Below are positions 5,438-5,668 of a DNA stretch of 5,668 bases, in pieces. The notes under the pieces were generated by a model. That model was not told where the DNA came from. It did not search any database and saw nothing but the letters and a program-made list of their open reading frames with translations. Origin of the DNA: Alphaproteobacteria bacterium. Its GTDB lineage: Bacteria; Pseudomonadota; Alphaproteobacteria; Sphingomonadales; Emcibacteraceae. The translations under genes were made by a program, and so were the position numbers. Where the stretch lies: positions 571-6,238 of the forward strand of contig NVVM01000020.1 of assembly GCA_002402225.1 (NCBI GenBank). The letters are read 5' to 3'. The stretch's first letter is position 1; the number at the start of each line of letters is the position of its first letter.

Positions 5438-5668
5438 ATGAGTCTGAAAATTGGTATTGACGTTGGCGGAACTTTTACGGATTTTTTCGTAGATCAGGCC
5501 GGGCATGACACCCGCATCCATAAAACTTTGTCCACGCCGTCTGATCCGTCCATTGCGGTCATTCAGGGTCTGACGGATATTGCCGAGGCCATGACCCCGC
5601 CCATGACGCTGGAAGAGCTGGCGGAAAATCTGGACACGATTGTTCATGGTACGACGGTGACCACCAAT
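5438..5668 (+). CDS. Hydantoinase A/oxoprolinase-family protein, N-terminal part
   Basis: The first 77 codons of a gene that runs off the right edge. KIGIDVGGTFTDFFV (4-18) is the phosphate-binding loop of the actin/acetokinase-like ATPase fold at the start of HyuA-type proteins, and IVHGTTVTTN (68-77) is the next conserved block. The family includes N-methylhydantoinase A, 5-oxoprolinase, and subunits of acetone and acetophenone carboxylases. These use ATP to activate an amide or ketone, usually with a HyuB-type partner, which would be expected just downstream. The ATG has GAGGA (5426-5430) 7 nt upstream and follows the thiolase stop by 12 bp. Full members of the family are around 700 residues, so only about a tenth is visible and the substrate cannot be assigned. 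The thiolase neighbour makes a carboxylase role attractive. Confidence 0.92.
   Translation, partial: MSLKIGIDVGGTFTDFFVDQAGHDTRIHKTLSTPSDPSIAVIQGLTDIAEAMTPPMTLEELAENLDTIVHGTTVTTN

Noticed and set aside
4901..5647. 248-codon minus-strand open frame across the thiolase end and hyuA start
   Set aside because: Runs antisense through two well-supported genes, and its composition (rich in Arg, His, Gln, Asn) is typical of a shadow frame.
1..5668. CRISPR array, tRNA or rRNA genes, insertion sequence
   Set aside because: No regularly spaced repeats, no recognisable RNA gene signature, no transposase or integrase coding and no long terminal inverted repeats were seen by eye.

Overview
The window looks like a piece of a moderate-GC proteobacterial chromosome, most likely alphaproteobacterial. 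That placement is an inference from protein style (GcvA-type LysR regulator, thiolase plus HyuA pair, ALDH tail) and is not proven. It is a catabolic gene neighbourhood interrupted by an AT-rich type II restriction-modification (RM) pair.

Layout: (1) 3-92, plus strand: the last 29 codons of an aldehyde dehydrogenase. (2) 116-2794, minus strand: a two-gene RM system. The DNA cytosine-5 methyltransferase is transcribed first, followed with no gap by an endonuclease of the MvaI/BcnI family that carries an extra N-terminal domain. A good sigma70-like promoter lies upstream of the methyltransferase (2879-2907). (3) 3016-3915, minus strand: a LysR-type regulator of the GcvA subgroup. (4) 3916-4216: a 301-bp AT-rich divergent intergenic region with a strong lysR promoter candidate and a candidate operator palindrome. 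(5) 4217-5425, plus strand: a thiolase-family protein, followed 12 bp later by (6) 5438 to the window end: the N-terminus of a hydantoinase A/oxoprolinase (HyuA/acetophenone-carboxylase type) protein.

How the parts work together: the methyltransferase should protect host DNA at the site cut by the endonuclease. Its first position in the transcript fits the need to methylate before cutting. The LysR regulator most likely controls the divergent thiolase-hyuA operon. A HyuA-type ATP-dependent carboxylase or hydrolase subunit next to a thiolase fits a scheme of ketone or amide activation followed by thiolytic cleavage, but the substrate cannot be read from the sequence.

The RM block has clearly lower GC (hand-counted 60-base lines run from 23 to 42%) than the flanking genes (most sampled lines 52-65%). 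This suggests horizontal acquisition between the ALDH gene and lysR. The most unusual point is that the methyltransferase and endonuclease frames are contiguous and in the same frame, separated only by one TAG codon. I see no RNA genes, CRISPR array, transposase or integrase.
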